A stretch of 64,000 nucleotides of DNA from Colwellia psychrerythraea (GCF_000764185.1 NZ_JQEC01000015.1:62001-126000), one strand, 5' to 3'. Positions 49,839-59,831 are shown, counted from the first letter of the stretch. Notes: generated by a model from the letters alone, not told the origin. Translations and numbers: made by a program.

Positions 49839-50330
49839 ATGATTCTCAAAGAACTGCGTATTAACCGGCACTTTTCACAAGAGCAATTAGCTCAAATGTC
49901 TGGACTAAATGTTAGAACAATCCAACGTATAGAAAGCGGAAAAAATGCTAGCTTAGAGTCTCTTAAATGTATTGCTGCTGCACTTGATGTTGATGTAACA
50001 ACCTTGAATCAGGAGAAGCTTATGATAGATAAAAAATCAGATAACTGGAAGAATTTACCTTTGTTATTAAAATGTTGGTTTGTTTTTAACTTTTTACAAA
50101 CCAGACCCAGCAGAAAATCAGCCCATCGAATTGAAGTTATTGGTCATATAAGTGGCTTTATATTTTGTAGTTTAGGTCTAATAAGTGAAGCAGCACTCGT
50201 TGGTGGTTTACTCATGTTGGCTACTGCTTATTTATATCATGGACTTATATGGCATGGTGATCGCTATGGCATTTGGTATGACTATGAGCCGAACCATGAA
50301 CCGAACCATGAACCGAACCAAAACAGCTAA
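49839..50330 (+). CDS. XRE-family regulator with two membrane helices
   Basis: N-terminal XRE HTH (about 1-58: SQEQLAQMSGLNVRTIQRIE) followed by a 2TM domain (about 75-150, two hydrophobic segments with FLQTRPSR before and LYHGLIWHGD after). The C-terminus carries a short tandem repeat EPNHEPNHEPNQ, encoded by a 12-bp direct repeat near 50287-50321. A membrane-tethered regulator is plausible; target unknown. Confidence 0.78.
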   Translation: MILKELRINRHFSQEQLAQMSGLNVRTIQRIESGKNASLESLKCIAAALDVDVTTLNQEKLMIDKKSDNWKNLPLLLKCWFVFNFLQTRPSRKSAHRIEVIGHISGFIFCSLGLISEAALVGGLLMLATAYLYHGLIWHGDRYGIWYDYEPNHEPNHEPNQNS

Positions 50331-50350
50331 CTTTAACCAGTAGGGGTTAT

Positions 50351-50752
50351 ATGCGTATATTTTTTGTATTTTTACTTTTGTTTACTTCATTTCATCTAAA
50401 TGCAGAGAATATCGAGCCCTTCACCTCTGACGGCTGTAGCTCATTTCCTGATGGAACATTTGAGCATAATCAATTATGGCTATCGTGCTGTACCGCTCAT
50501 GATTATGCTTATTGGCAAGGTGGCACTTACCAAGAAAGGCTGCTTGCTGATAAAGAGCTGCAACAGTGTGTTGCCAAAGTTGGTGAACCTTACATCGCCA
50601 GCCTTATGTTAGCGGGTGTTCGTGTTGGCGGCAGTCCATATCTGCCAACATCATTTCGTTGGGGTTACGGCTGGTCGTACCCTAGATGGTACAAGGTATT
50701 AACCGATGCAGAAAAAGAGCAGATACAAGTTATGGAAAATAATACAAAATAA
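50351..50752 (+). CDS. Secreted phospholipase A2-like protein
   Basis: Signal peptide (about 1-18, ending LNA). The mature part has DGCSSFPDGT, then Cys46-Cys47-x-x-His50-Asp51 (LSCCTAHDYAYWQGGT), which matches the CCxxHD catalytic motif of secreted phospholipase A2, followed by CV. The usual calcium loop YxGxG is not obvious, so activity is uncertain. 21 bp after the XRE-type gene, so possibly controlled or cotranscribed with it. Confidence 0.6.
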   Translation: MRIFFVFLLLFTSFHLNAENIEPFTSDGCSSFPDGTFEHNQLWLSCCTAHDYAYWQGGTYQERLLADKELQQCVAKVGEPYIASLMLAGVRVGGSPYLPTSFRWGYGWSYPRWYKVLTDAEKEQIQVMENNTK

Positions 50753-50757
50753 GTACT

Positions 50758-50990
50758 TAACCTGAACTCTGGATAATGAGCACTTGATGTTTAAGTAAAA
50801 ACAACAACTTACAGTTATTAAAAAATAGCATTTACCGAATTAAATAGCGATATACTCTATCGATGTTTCAATTTATTCGGTTTTCAAGGCAAAACGTTTA
50901 TGAATAACGAGTTATTTATCGACGTTTTAACGCTGATAATTGGATAAAGGGGAATATTGAACAAATGCTGCTTATCCAGAGTTCAGGTTA
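50758..50990. mobile_element. MITE-like element with 19-bp perfect terminal inverted repeats
   Basis: TAACCTGAACTCTGGATAA at 50758-50776 is the exact reverse complement of 50972-50990. Similarity continues imperfectly for a few bases inward. The ~195 bp between has no coding frame and is AT-rich. Such short non-coding sequences with matching ends resemble MITEs (miniature transposable elements moved by an IS transposase in trans), but I see no clear target-site duplication and only one copy here. A stem-loop RNA or attenuator-like structure is an alternative. Confidence 0.6.
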
Positions 50991-51051
50991 CTTACGATAA
51001 AACACAAAACGGTTACTTGTAAATACTAAAAATTAAACTTAGGGAAGTTAT

Positions 51052-51357
51052 ATGTCGTATGAAATACTCGTCGGTTTGCATGTTTTAGATGATCTGAAAT
51101 ATGAAGATTACCGCAAAGCCATGAAACCAATTCTGGCTGATTATCAGGGAGCATTTGGTTATGATTTTACCGTGTCAGAGGTATTAATTTCACCTGAAAA
51201 TAGCGATATCGATATAAACCGGGTATTTACTATAAATTTTAGCAGTAAGAATAAAATGGAAGGGTTTTTCTCAGAGCCACAATACTTAGTGGTTAAAGAA
51301 AAGTACTTTGTTAATTCCGTTGGTAGCGCCACTATAATAGCGAGTTATGAAAAGTAG
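51052..51357 (+). CDS. Small DUF1330-like protein
   Basis: 101 residues. Pattern of a dimeric alpha+beta barrel (ferredoxin-like) protein: YEILVGLHVLDDLKYEDYRKAMKP, then VFTINFSSKNKMEGFFSEPQY, where homologues have a similar FPSxxAAxxFxxSPEY. Function unknown. Weak ribosome site (AGGGAAG) nine bases before the ATG. Confidence 0.65.
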   Translation: MSYEILVGLHVLDDLKYEDYRKAMKPILADYQGAFGYDFTVSEVLISPENSDIDINRVFTINFSSKNKMEGFFSEPQYLVVKEKYFVNSVGSATIIASYEK

Positions 51358-51526
51358 ACTACTCTATTCGGATATTATTGTATGCCAGTAGATAGCCATT
51401 AATATTGAGATTATCGCTTTGTATCTTAAAGCTTTGCATGCCCTAAAGAACGATTCGAGCGTAATCTCATTATTTATAACTTTCTATTTAACATTCACTA
51501 TTTATAAATCACTAAACAAGTTGATA

Positions 51527-52192
51527 TTACGAAAACATATTTTTTAAGCTATCGGCTAGCCCAACAAAACGTTCTTTCATACTGCGTTTTACTTTAATGC
51601 TTACACCACTAAAAATAGCAAAACCTTCAATAATAATGGTTGGCCTGTTAGCACTATTTTTATTTACCAATGACGACCTTGTTTGGCTCGGTGCTAAATT
51701 ATCAATACTGCCAAAAATACAAAATGCTTTTGAAATAACATTAATATTCTCAGGTACGTAAATAGTATCACCACTAAATAAACTAAATATTTTAATGCGC
51801 ACCACTTCTTGGCTAAACTGAGCATCGGTGAAGTCGATATCTGTTCCACTAAAAACACTAAAATAGCGGGTTTCTTTAGCCACCTTCCAAACACCGCCAC
51901 GGGTACTACCACTAAAAACATTAACCATATAGTCTAACTCTTCCGCTTCACCGGCAACATAGTTTGGCGATAAATCTTGCTTTTTACTTTCGACAAAAGC
52001 TTTATCAACTGCAAGAGATAAATCGTTAGTTAGCTCAACTAAATCTTGATGATTAGCCAATTCCATAGCTTGGTCTAATCTGCGCTCAAATGCCTCAAAA
52101 GATATTTCACCATGGCTATAGTTCATGATCAGTTGATCAATCACTTCACTACGTACGGTTTCAATCGGTCTATCTTCAAGAGTTACTGACAT
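51527..52192 (-). CDS. LiaF-like/DUF1707 protein
   Basis: N-terminal DUF1707-type helical segment (IDQLIMNYSHGEISFEAFERR; SHOCT-like) followed by an all-beta LiaF C-terminal-like domain with three FSG-containing turns (VNVFSGSTRGGVW, FSVFSGTDIDF, FSLFSGDTIYVPENI, IFGSID). In Gram-positives LiaF domains sense cell-envelope stress; the role in Gram-negatives is unknown. No membrane helix, so cytosolic. 221 residues. Confidence 0.72.
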   Translation of the reverse strand: MSVTLEDRPIETVRSEVIDQLIMNYSHGEISFEAFERRLDQAMELANHQDLVELTNDLSLAVDKAFVESKKQDLSPNYVAGEAEELDYMVNVFSGSTRGGVWKVAKETRYFSVFSGTDIDFTDAQFSQEVVRIKIFSLFSGDTIYVPENINVISKAFCIFGSIDNLAPSQTRSSLVNKNSANRPTIIIEGFAIFSGVSIKVKRSMKERFVGLADSLKNMFS

Positions 52193-52519
52193 ATCTTTTC
52201 CTTGTTTAAGCTGAAGCTATACCTTGTCTGAGCCTAAATTTAAGCCTGAACTGTCATTTTTATTTAAAGGCAAACTAAAACTAATGAGTTAACGAGTTGT
52301 TATTTATTAACAGATAAAGCAAATGTTGCGCCATAAATATAAACATATAAATTCAACAACTTATAAAACAAGTAAGTGTAAGTTTTTGTTAAGTGAACTA
52401 GATATTAGCTTATTTGACCAAAGTTATAAAAATAAGGCTAAGTAAACTTCACGTTTAGTATATCTGAAATGCGCCAACATCAACTGCCTGAAGTTAGCAC
52501 ATATTTCATATTTACATTG
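52193..52519. other. Intergenic region without recognisable features
   Basis: AT-rich sequence between two minus-strand genes; no coding frame, repeat or clear terminator that I can support. Confidence 0.4.
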
Positions 52520-54385
52520 TTATACCTCTTTCACGTGGATATAAAATAGCTCTTCCAACACTGAAAAATCGCCAGTAGTAGCTATAGTTTGCCAAGTATT
52601 TTTGGGATAGAGTCGAATTTTATCACCGCCAACTCTTGCATCAATGGGCATATTAAAATCATCAACATCTGACTGCCATCGATATCTGACCTGCCCTTTC
52701 GATTTTGATACTTCGAGTGTAGGTATAGTATTAAAATATAAATATTGATCGAATACCTTTTCAAAATCATCATTAAAATATTGATTAAAGAAATTCAACA
52801 CATCAACTGTATATAAATGCGATTTCTTAAAACCGGTGGTATACGCCTTCACGCCTGCCCACCATTTTTCATCATCATTAACTATATGCCTTAGGGTATT
52901 GATAAATAATGTCCCCTTAAAATAGATATCTGATGTTGGCCAATGAGCTACCGAGGGCTGCCCTATGATAGGAAATTTATTCTCAACCTTATTTTTATAA
53001 CCGTTTATATATTTTATTGCATCGTCGTAGCCAAATTGATCTTCAACATAAACAGCTTCTGCGTAGGTACACCAGCCTTCATGGATCCAAGAATCAGAAA
53101 AATCATAACTGGTTAAACTATTACCAAACCATTCATGGCCTGTTTCATGAATAATAATAAAATCGAATTTCAGCGACACACCAACACCGGTCCAATCGGC
53201 TGTAACGTCTGGCCCACGGTTATAACCATTTTGAAAACCATTACCATAAGTCACTGCACTTTGATGTTCCATGCCGGTATAAGGTGCCTGAATTAATTTA
53301 TAACCGTCGTCAATAAAAGGGTATTCACCAAAATATTTTTGGTAGGAAACCATCATAGGTTTCGCTTGTTTAAACTGTTGCTTGGCTTTGTCTAAATCTT
53401 GCGGCAATACATAATAATCAAGGGTTAATTGCCCGAGTTTTTCACCAAAATGTACGTAATTACCTATATTTAAAGAAACGCTGTAATTGTTGATTGGGTT
53501 AAGTGTTTGCCACACATATTCGGTATAACCATCTTCTAAAATATTGGTTTGTATTAATCGGCCGTTTGAGATGTTTTTCAGATCAGAGGGCACTGACACT
53601 CGCATTATCATATTTTCAACTTCATCAGGTTGTTGATCCTTATTTGGCCACCAAACCATAGAGCCAGTACCTTGGCAGGCAGTATTGATCCAATGTTTTC
53701 CTAATGAATCCTTCTTAAAGGTAAAGCAACCAAATCGCCCTGTTGCTTGTGGGTAACCAGAGTAATGAAAATCGACTTCCTCAACATCGCCTTTTTTCAG
53801 CGTATTAGGAAAAGTGATATAGACTGTATTTAGCTCTCGCTCATACTTAAGCGGGTGACCATGGTAAAGAATTTTATCTATATTAAGGTTTTGATATAAA
53901 TCTAACTGAATCTTATTGTCTGCTTTAAGCATTTTAAAGCGTATTTTATTATTACCCGAAATATGTTTGTTTTCGGGATCAACTTTAATGGATAAGTCAT
54001 AACTGAGTAAATCATTATTCGAGCGATATTCGCTATAATTCCCCCACAACTTATTCTTTTTTGGGTAGCTAAGTTGTTGCTCTGCCACTAACAACTTTTC
54101 ATCGTGCGCCATCACAATAATATTACTGGTTAACTCAGTCACACTGAGCAGTTGTGGTCTATGATATTTAGCTTTGATTTGTACAAATTTAATGACTGAA
54201 TCTACTATAACTTTCCCTTGAGAATCACTTCTATAAGCAACACGGGACTGCTTATCATAAATAATGGCACCTTCAATAGCTTGTTTATCTTTTGAACTAA
54301 CAATGATGAGCTCAGTATCACTGGCAAAACTGGCTATGCTGGTAAGATAAACAAATAGAAATAGTAATAATTTAGTTAATTTCAT
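52520..54385 (-). CDS. Secreted M1-family aminopeptidase
   Basis: Signal peptide (about 1-21), an N-terminal ~80-residue carboxypeptidase-regulatory-like domain, then an M1 beta-domain and catalytic domain. The exopeptidase motif appears as YTGMEHQSAVTYG (GxMEN variant), and zinc site HETGHEWFGN with the third ligand in HEGWCTYAE. It lacks the long C-terminal helical domain of large M1 enzymes (621 residues in total). Probably frees N-terminal residues from peptides in the periplasm or outside. Part of the protein-scavenging locus. Confidence 0.88.
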   Translation of the reverse strand: MKLTKLLLFLFVYLTSIASFASDTELIIVSSKDKQAIEGAIIYDKQSRVAYRSDSQGKVIVDSVIKFVQIKAKYHRPQLLSVTELTSNIIVMAHDEKLLVAEQQLSYPKKNKLWGNYSEYRSNNDLLSYDLSIKVDPENKHISGNNKIRFKMLKADNKIQLDLYQNLNIDKILYHGHPLKYERELNTVYITFPNTLKKGDVEEVDFHYSGYPQATGRFGCFTFKKDSLGKHWINTACQGTGSMVWWPNKDQQPDEVENMIMRVSVPSDLKNISNGRLIQTNILEDGYTEYVWQTLNPINNYSVSLNIGNYVHFGEKLGQLTLDYYVLPQDLDKAKQQFKQAKPMMVSYQKYFGEYPFIDDGYKLIQAPYTGMEHQSAVTYGNGFQNGYNRGPDVTADWTGVGVSLKFDFIIIHETGHEWFGNSLTSYDFSDSWIHEGWCTYAEAVYVEDQFGYDDAIKYINGYKNKVENKFPIIGQPSVAHWPTSDIYFKGTLFINTLRHIVNDDEKWWAGVKAYTTGFKKSHLYTVDVLNFFNQYFNDDFEKVFDQYLYFNTIPTLEVSKSKGQVRYRWQSDVDDFNMPIDARVGGDKIRLYPKNTWQTIATTGDFSVLEELFYIHVKEV

Positions 54386-54519
54386 AATTAAATAACTCTG
54401 ATAAATGGAACAAGTGACCAGCCCTTTTGGGTTGAGGTAATTGTTGAAATAACAACTACCTCAACCAAAGAGAACTGGCTAAGCTTTACAATAATGGTTG
54501 CAGTTTGGCCTACTGACGA

Positions 54520-55905
54520 TTAACTCGTCACGCCAGAAATAAATACGATGGCAATAGCAACGGGCACTAAGAAGCGTATTAGTAGCTGCCAAACTCGAAA
54601 GGCTGATGCTTTTAAGCCAAGCTCTGCTTGCATTTCCTTAGCAGGAATGCGCCAGCCAACAAAAATTGCCGTTAATAAACCGCCAATAGGTAATAAAATA
54701 CTGGCCGAAATATAATCAAGACTTTCAAAAATAGTCTTACCTTCAAGTAAAGATATGAAACCAAATGGGTGAAACTCTTTTATTAGGTTCAATGACAGCA
54801 CTGAGCTGATGCCCAATAACCACATAACAAAACCACTAGCAAAAGTAGCTTTTATTCTCGTTAAAGAAAACTTTTCAGCTACCCAAGCAATGATGGGTTC
54901 AAAGTTGCCAATACATGAGGTAAATGCGGCGGCAATAAGTAGTAAAAAGAAGATACCGGTGAATAACTGGCCACCAGGCAAGTCTCCTAGGGCAATAGGT
55001 AGTACTTGAAAAACTAAACCGGCACCGGCATCAGGCGTTAAACCATGAGCAAAAACCAAAGGGAAAATAGCAAAACCTGCCAACATGGCCACCAAGGTAT
55101 CTGCGAAAACAACAATAAAAGCATTTTGAGTAATTGAAGCTTTTTTAGGTAAGTAAGAGCCGTAGGTCACCATTACCGCCATCGCAATACCAATAGAGAA
55201 AAACGCTTGCCCCAACGCCAGTAAAAAGGTTTCTCCCGTTATTTGAGAAAAATCAGGCGTTAATAAAAAGTTCACTGCTGCGGAAAAGTCTCCAACCAAA
55301 GCGGCGTAAATAACCATGATAATTAAACAAACAAATAATGATGGCATCAAAATACTGACTGCTTTTTCTATGCCGCCTTTTAAACCTCGTGCATTAACTA
55401 ACATAATGATAACAATGACTAATGAGTGCCAAAACAATAACCGCATGGGATCAGACATCAGCTCATTAAAAACGCTTTTTGACTCTTCAGCATTAATGCC
55501 GTTAAATTCACCAACCACCGCCATCGTAAAATAATCCAGAGTCCAGCCGGTGATCACTGTGTAAGTTAGCATCATCATAAACACGGCTACGATTGCCATA
55601 CCGCCAACACCAGACCAACGAGATGATAAATTATTTTGTTTCGCCACTTCTTTAAAGCTGCCAGCCGCAGAAGCCGCATTTTTTGCACGGCGGCCAATTG
55701 CCCACTCTGACATAACTAGCGGCACACCAATGCAGAGTGCGCATGCAAGGTATACCAAGACAAACGCTGCACCGCCATTTTCACCGGTTACATAAGGAAA
55801 GCGCCAGATATTACCTAGCCCTACAGAAAAACCGATTGAAGCCATAAGGAAAGTCAGCCTTGATGACCAGTTTTCATTATTACCTTGTCCTGCAATTGCA
55901 GCCAT
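54520..55905 (-). CDS. Sodium-dependent transporter (NSS/SNF family)
   Basis: LeuT-fold sodium symporter, about 11-12 helices in 461 residues. Family motifs GFSVGLGNIWRFPYV and NGGAAFVLVY in helix 1, GSYLPKKASI and SFTSCIGNFEP-type helix 8 (AAFTSCIGNFEPI). Bacterial relatives carry amino acids (tyrosine, tryptophan, alanine, leucine). GGGAG lies upstream of the ATG. Divergent from the dual metalloprotease gene, so the 565-bp gap holds both promoters. Confidence 0.9.
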   Translation of the reverse strand: MAAIAGQGNNENWSSRLTFLMASIGFSVGLGNIWRFPYVTGENGGAAFVLVYLACALCIGVPLVMSEWAIGRRAKNAASAAGSFKEVAKQNNLSSRWSGVGGMAIVAVFMMMLTYTVITGWTLDYFTMAVVGEFNGINAEESKSVFNELMSDPMRLLFWHSLVIVIIMLVNARGLKGGIEKAVSILMPSLFVCLIIMVIYAALVGDFSAAVNFLLTPDFSQITGETFLLALGQAFFSIGIAMAVMVTYGSYLPKKASITQNAFIVVFADTLVAMLAGFAIFPLVFAHGLTPDAGAGLVFQVLPIALGDLPGGQLFTGIFFLLLIAAAFTSCIGNFEPIIAWVAEKFSLTRIKATFASGFVMWLLGISSVLSLNLIKEFHPFGFISLLEGKTIFESLDYISASILLPIGGLLTAIFVGWRIPAKEMQAELGLKASAFRVWQLLIRFLVPVAIAIVFISGVTS

Positions 55906-56470
55906 TTTTTACTCCCAGTAGATAAGCACACATTATTTAGCTGTAATTTTTGTATTAATTACTCGTGTTGCTGCAATGAATACAACTAAAACAAGTAGCT
56001 ATTTAACGGTGTTTTATATATTTAGTTAGCGATTTCTATTTTTATTAATAACAAAATAATTATTTTTACCTAGCGCCTATGTCATTAGCCGTAAGAAAAG
56101 TGTCACCAATATCTATTTGGGTGTTACCAATGAAAACCAACAAAAAAACAAACACCACAACCAGCTGATTTATAACATTATTTTAACATTACCAGCTGTT
56201 TTATTGAAAATTTTCATCACGTAAAAAATAGCCTTGAAATTTTAAGTATATTGTATACATTGATGTAGTCTGGCAATTATCTTACGCAATTTGTAATGCT
56301 TAATAACTAAAGGTTTTACCAAAATGAGTACTTATAAATGTGAAAGAAATTGCTAAGCAGATAGGTAGGAATGATGTAGTTAATTAAAACAGTTGAAGTT
56401 GTACTGAATTATTTAACTAACAGGGAAAGTGATTAATCTTTGCTAAAAAAAACAATATGAGGATATCAAA
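55906..56470. other. Long divergent regulatory region of the NSS transporter and dual metalloprotease genes
   Basis: No coding frame. It holds the 15-bp word TATATTGTATACATT at 56247-56261, also present upstream of the TonB receptor, and a pair of CAGCTG sites (about 56162 and 56193) in dyad context. GAGG lies before the protease ATG. Confidence 0.5.
56247..56261. promoter_or_regulatory. Candidate operator TATATTGTATACATT, copy 1
   Basis: Contains the palindrome TGTATACA (56252-56259) and lies about 210 bp upstream of the dual metalloprotease start. The same 15 bp occur upstream of the TonB receptor. TGTATACA-type palindromes are typical of GntR-family operators; the binding protein is unknown. 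Confidence 0.4.
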
Positions 56471-59176
56471 ATGATAAGTAACAGGGTCACAAATAAAAAA
56501 AATAATGCCACTTGCTATAAAACAGCGCTGGCATCACTAGCAATGTCGGTAAGCATGTTTAGTAATGCTGCCACAGTGAATACTCCACCAACGGCTGAGA
56601 GTATTATCAATTTAAGTAAACCGGGTTCACATGCTCAGTCGCATAAACATAACAGCCCTGTAGCTCAGTCATCAATCCCTTATAATGCCGGTGAAAATAT
56701 ACTGCGTTATAACTATAACTGTGGCTCAAAAATTTCAATTCGTTCAGAGTCTTATATCACAGCTGAAAACTTACAAGCGGTATGTGATGAATTGATTTCT
56801 GAAGAAGAACGCTACCACCGATTAATGAAAACAGCTAAGCAGCCTTTATCTGGTGATAATAATACTACCGTGCAAATTAATGCCTTTAAAGACTATGCTT
56901 CTTATCAATATAATGCTGCGCAAATTTTTGGTATCGACACCAATAATGGTGGCATGTATTTAGAAGGTGATCCGAGTGTGCCCGGTAACCAAGCCAGTTA
57001 TGTCACCTATATTACCGATGATGGCAGTAGTTGGTGGATAATGAACTTATCTCATGAGTTTAATCATTATCTTGATGGTCGCTACAACATGGATGGTAAC
57101 TTTGCCACTTACATGGAAAGCTCAAATAATGTGGTTTTTTGGTTAGAAGGTTCGGCAGAATATGTTGCTTGGGTTGATTGGCCTTATGATTATGCTCGCG
57201 AATTGGCCGAACAAGCAAACTACTCCCTTGCCGATGTTGTTAATACCACGTACGAACATGATACCGGTCGCATTTATAACTGGGGTTATTTGGGTGTTGC
57301 TTTTATATTTGAACGTCATCCTGAAGCACTTGATACTATTTTATCTTACTTTAGAAGTGGAAATTATTCTGCTTATAACAGCTATATTCAAAACTTTTCT
57401 TCTCAAAACGGCAGTGAATGGTACGAATGGCTACAATGTACTGCAACCTATCACGACAGTCCAAACAATGAGTGTTGGGATCATACACCCACCACTGATC
57501 CCATAGACCCGGTTACACCGGGTGAAGGCTCATGTGCAGCTATGGGACCTTATTCAGGTAGAACGTCAACCACGACCTCTATTAATATAGAAAACTTAAC
57601 CAACCAAACGCTACAGATCCGCTGGTTACAAGAAGATGGCACCTTATATTCTAATGTTTACGATGATGCTTTTGCCCCAGGTGAAACGTTTAGCCGTACT
57701 TCTTATATTGGTGATAAATGGGTAGTAACAGATACCAATGAAAGTTGTGTTGAGTTATTCACCACAGTGACCAATGGTAATTTCAAAGTTGAAGCTGATG
57801 ACGATGTTATTATAACGCCAGAAGATAATGAATTAACTAAAGCTAGCAGCAAGAACCTTGCTATTGCCAACGCTGGAGATGTAAAAGACTTTTTCATTGA
57901 AGTGCCAGCAGATGCCAAAAACGTAACTTTTAGTGTTGCAGCAAACAATGGTGATGCCGACCTTTATGTGAAAAAAGGTAGTATGCCAACTACGAGCAGT
58001 TATGACTGTAAATCTGATTCACCAGATAGCAATGAGAGTTGTAGTGCTGGCGATGGCGAAGGTACTTATTTTGCCTTAGTATCTGCTTATGCAGGATTTA
58101 GCGGTGGCTCAATTGTTGTTGACTATACAGTCGATGACATTGTTATACCTACACCAGATTTAGTGCCAGATGCTTCTTGTAACCTTGAAGGACAAGCCTA
58201 TAGCCGTAACGGTACTTCAACAAACTTCACGATTAATAACAACAGTGAAACGGGTTTGAAAGTACAATGGTTGTCAGCGGATGGCTCTCGCTATAGCAAA
58301 GTATATAACGACAACTTTGCCCCAGGCGATAGCTGGAGTCGCGGTAGTTACACCGGCGATAGATGGATAGTTACTGACCAAGCAGGTCAATGTATGAAAG
58401 TTATCACCGTTGAAAGCAATGGTAACTACAACATGCTAGGTGATGATCCAATTATTATTCCAGATCCTGTTGGGGCCATTGGTTGTCAAGGTGGTATTCA
58501 AGCTTACCCTAGCAACATGCCAAACAGCTACTATTACACACGTTTATGTAGCTCAGGTACTGGACTGCCTATTATCTCAGGTCGTTACGCATCTGATGCG
58601 GCGCTTCATAGAACAGCATTTCTACTCGATAGTGTCATGCAAACGGTTGATAGCCGCGTAGTACCTATGATGGTTGCCAATGGTTTCCGTCATGGTGTTA
58701 TGGGTACATATCCTTCAGAATTAACAACTTGGATGCCTGAATATAGTCACCTTGACTCTGCATTTTGGGATGAACGTGCCCGTGGTTTAGGTGGTATGCC
58801 TTCAGTACCTTTAGGTTCAAGTGCTGAAGAAAATGCTATGTGTCATTCTAATGACCGCTACCTAGGTGAAGATATTACCATTCATGAATACGCGCACTCT
58901 TTACATCTACTTGGTTTAGATTATGTATTTCCTGGCTTTAGCTCAAGATTACAATCAGCTCATGCAAATGCTAATTACTACAGCCTTTGGGGTGCTGGTC
59001 ATTATGCAATGAATGATTATAAAGAATATTTTGCTGAAGGTGTGCAAAGCTTCTTTAATGCCAATATGGGTGGTGGTCCAAATACACGTAGTGCACTACA
59101 AGCTGCAGACCCAACTTTATATGGCATCATCTATGAGATATTCGGCAACAGCCCTTATTACCGTTCATGCCCATAA
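56471..59176 (+). CDS. Secreted dual-HExxH metalloprotease (M9 collagenase-like plus second domain, with VHL-beta and PPC domains)
   Basis: 901 residues with a signal peptide (cleavage near residue 33, after SNA). Domains in order: M9-like catalytic domain with HEFNH at 195-199 and a downstream acidic ligand in LEGSAEYVAW (Glu226/230); a VHL-beta-like domain (about 355-440); a PPC (pre-peptidase C-terminal) domain (about 455-555); a second VHL-beta-like domain (about 570-650, same NDNFAPGDSW pattern as YDDAFAPGETF in the first); and a C-terminal domain of unknown family with its own HEYAH (805-809) and NDYKEYFAEGVQSFF (Glu852/856 as candidate third ligand). It lacks the long M9 activator domain. 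Predicted secreted, protein- or collagen-degrading. Confidence 0.82.
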   Translation: MISNRVTNKKNNATCYKTALASLAMSVSMFSNAATVNTPPTAESIINLSKPGSHAQSHKHNSPVAQSSIPYNAGENILRYNYNCGSKISIRSESYITAENLQAVCDELISEEERYHRLMKTAKQPLSGDNNTTVQINAFKDYASYQYNAAQIFGIDTNNGGMYLEGDPSVPGNQASYVTYITDDGSSWWIMNLSHEFNHYLDGRYNMDGNFATYMESSNNVVFWLEGSAEYVAWVDWPYDYARELAEQANYSLADVVNTTYEHDTGRIYNWGYLGVAFIFERHPEALDTILSYFRSGNYSAYNSYIQNFSSQNGSEWYEWLQCTATYHDSPNNECWDHTPTTDPIDPVTPGEGSCAAMGPYSGRTSTTTSINIENLTNQTLQIRWLQEDGTLYSNVYDDAFAPGETFSRTSYIGDKWVVTDTNESCVELFTTVTNGNFKVEADDDVIITPEDNELTKASSKNLAIANAGDVKDFFIEVPADAKNVTFSVAANNGDADLYVKKGSMPTTSSYDCKSDSPDSNESCSAGDGEGTYFALVSAYAGFSGGSIVVDYTVDDIVIPTPDLVPDASCNLEGQAYSRNGTSTNFTINNNSETGLKVQWLSADGSRYSKVYNDNFAPGDSWSRGSYTGDRWIVTDQAGQCMKVITVESNGNYNMLGDDPIIIPDPVGAIGCQGGIQAYPSNMPNSYYYTRLCSSGTGLPIISGRYASDAALHRTAFLLDSVMQTVDSRVVPMMVANGFRHGVMGTYPSELTTWMPEYSHLDSAFWDERARGLGGMPSVPLGSSAEENAMCHSNDRYLGEDITIHEYAHSLHLLGLDYVFPGFSSRLQSAHANANYYSLWGAGHYAMNDYKEYFAEGVQSFFNANMGGGPNTRSALQAADPTLYGIIYEIFGNSPYYRSCP

Positions 59177-59456
59177 GAAGGCTTAGTAGAATTTGATAAA
59201 TTGAGGCACTTCACCTATTGAAGTGCCTCAGCTCAGAACACCAATACCTTACAGGTGTTCTAAGTTTACATCTTGTTGTGTCTTAGGGAGTTACTTTTTT
59301 TGTACATAATTCAACCTGGTCTGTCGTGTTTACTAGGTAGTCCAACTGATAAGTATTAATGATTTTGCTATTGTTATTAATGCCAATTACTTCTTACCTT
59401 GCCTTCATACATGGGGCAAAACGCTGCTAAGTTGACTTAAAAATAAAGCTTACCCA

Positions 59457-59486
59457 CCCCAGTTTGTTTTCATTCTGGGGTTTTTT
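59457..59486 (+). terminator. Rho-independent terminator
   Basis: Stem CCCCAG / CTGGGG followed by six T. It lies 280 bp downstream of the protease, after two further hairpins, and should separate it from the TonB receptor. Confidence 0.65.
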
Positions 59487-59831
59487 ACTTGCTAATCTAG
59501 GTGAATTTCATGTTAAAGCTAACAGAATTTTATTTTGAGTCTCTCGGTGATTTATATCGGTCAATTTATCGATAATTGTTACTGGGTAACTCAATAATAT
59601 TGCCATAAATGTCCAAAAAAAAAGTATTTCAACTTATTGCAAAATATTTCATTATTTTTTCATGGTATTAACAGTTGTTACATTGTCATCAGCTGAGTCA
59701 TATCGGTCATGAAAAACAAACAACAATCAAACACATCAAAATAAGTAACTGTAAAATATACAGTTAACAACAAAAACACTCTTTATCATGGCTTTACTTT
59801 TAGCCCCGACCCTAGCTCTTGACGTCGATTT

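Noticed and set aside
50287..50321. Short tandem repeat as a possible minisatellite locus
   Set aside because: Only about three 12-bp units, in frame at the end of the XRE-type gene (EPNH repeats); described with that gene.
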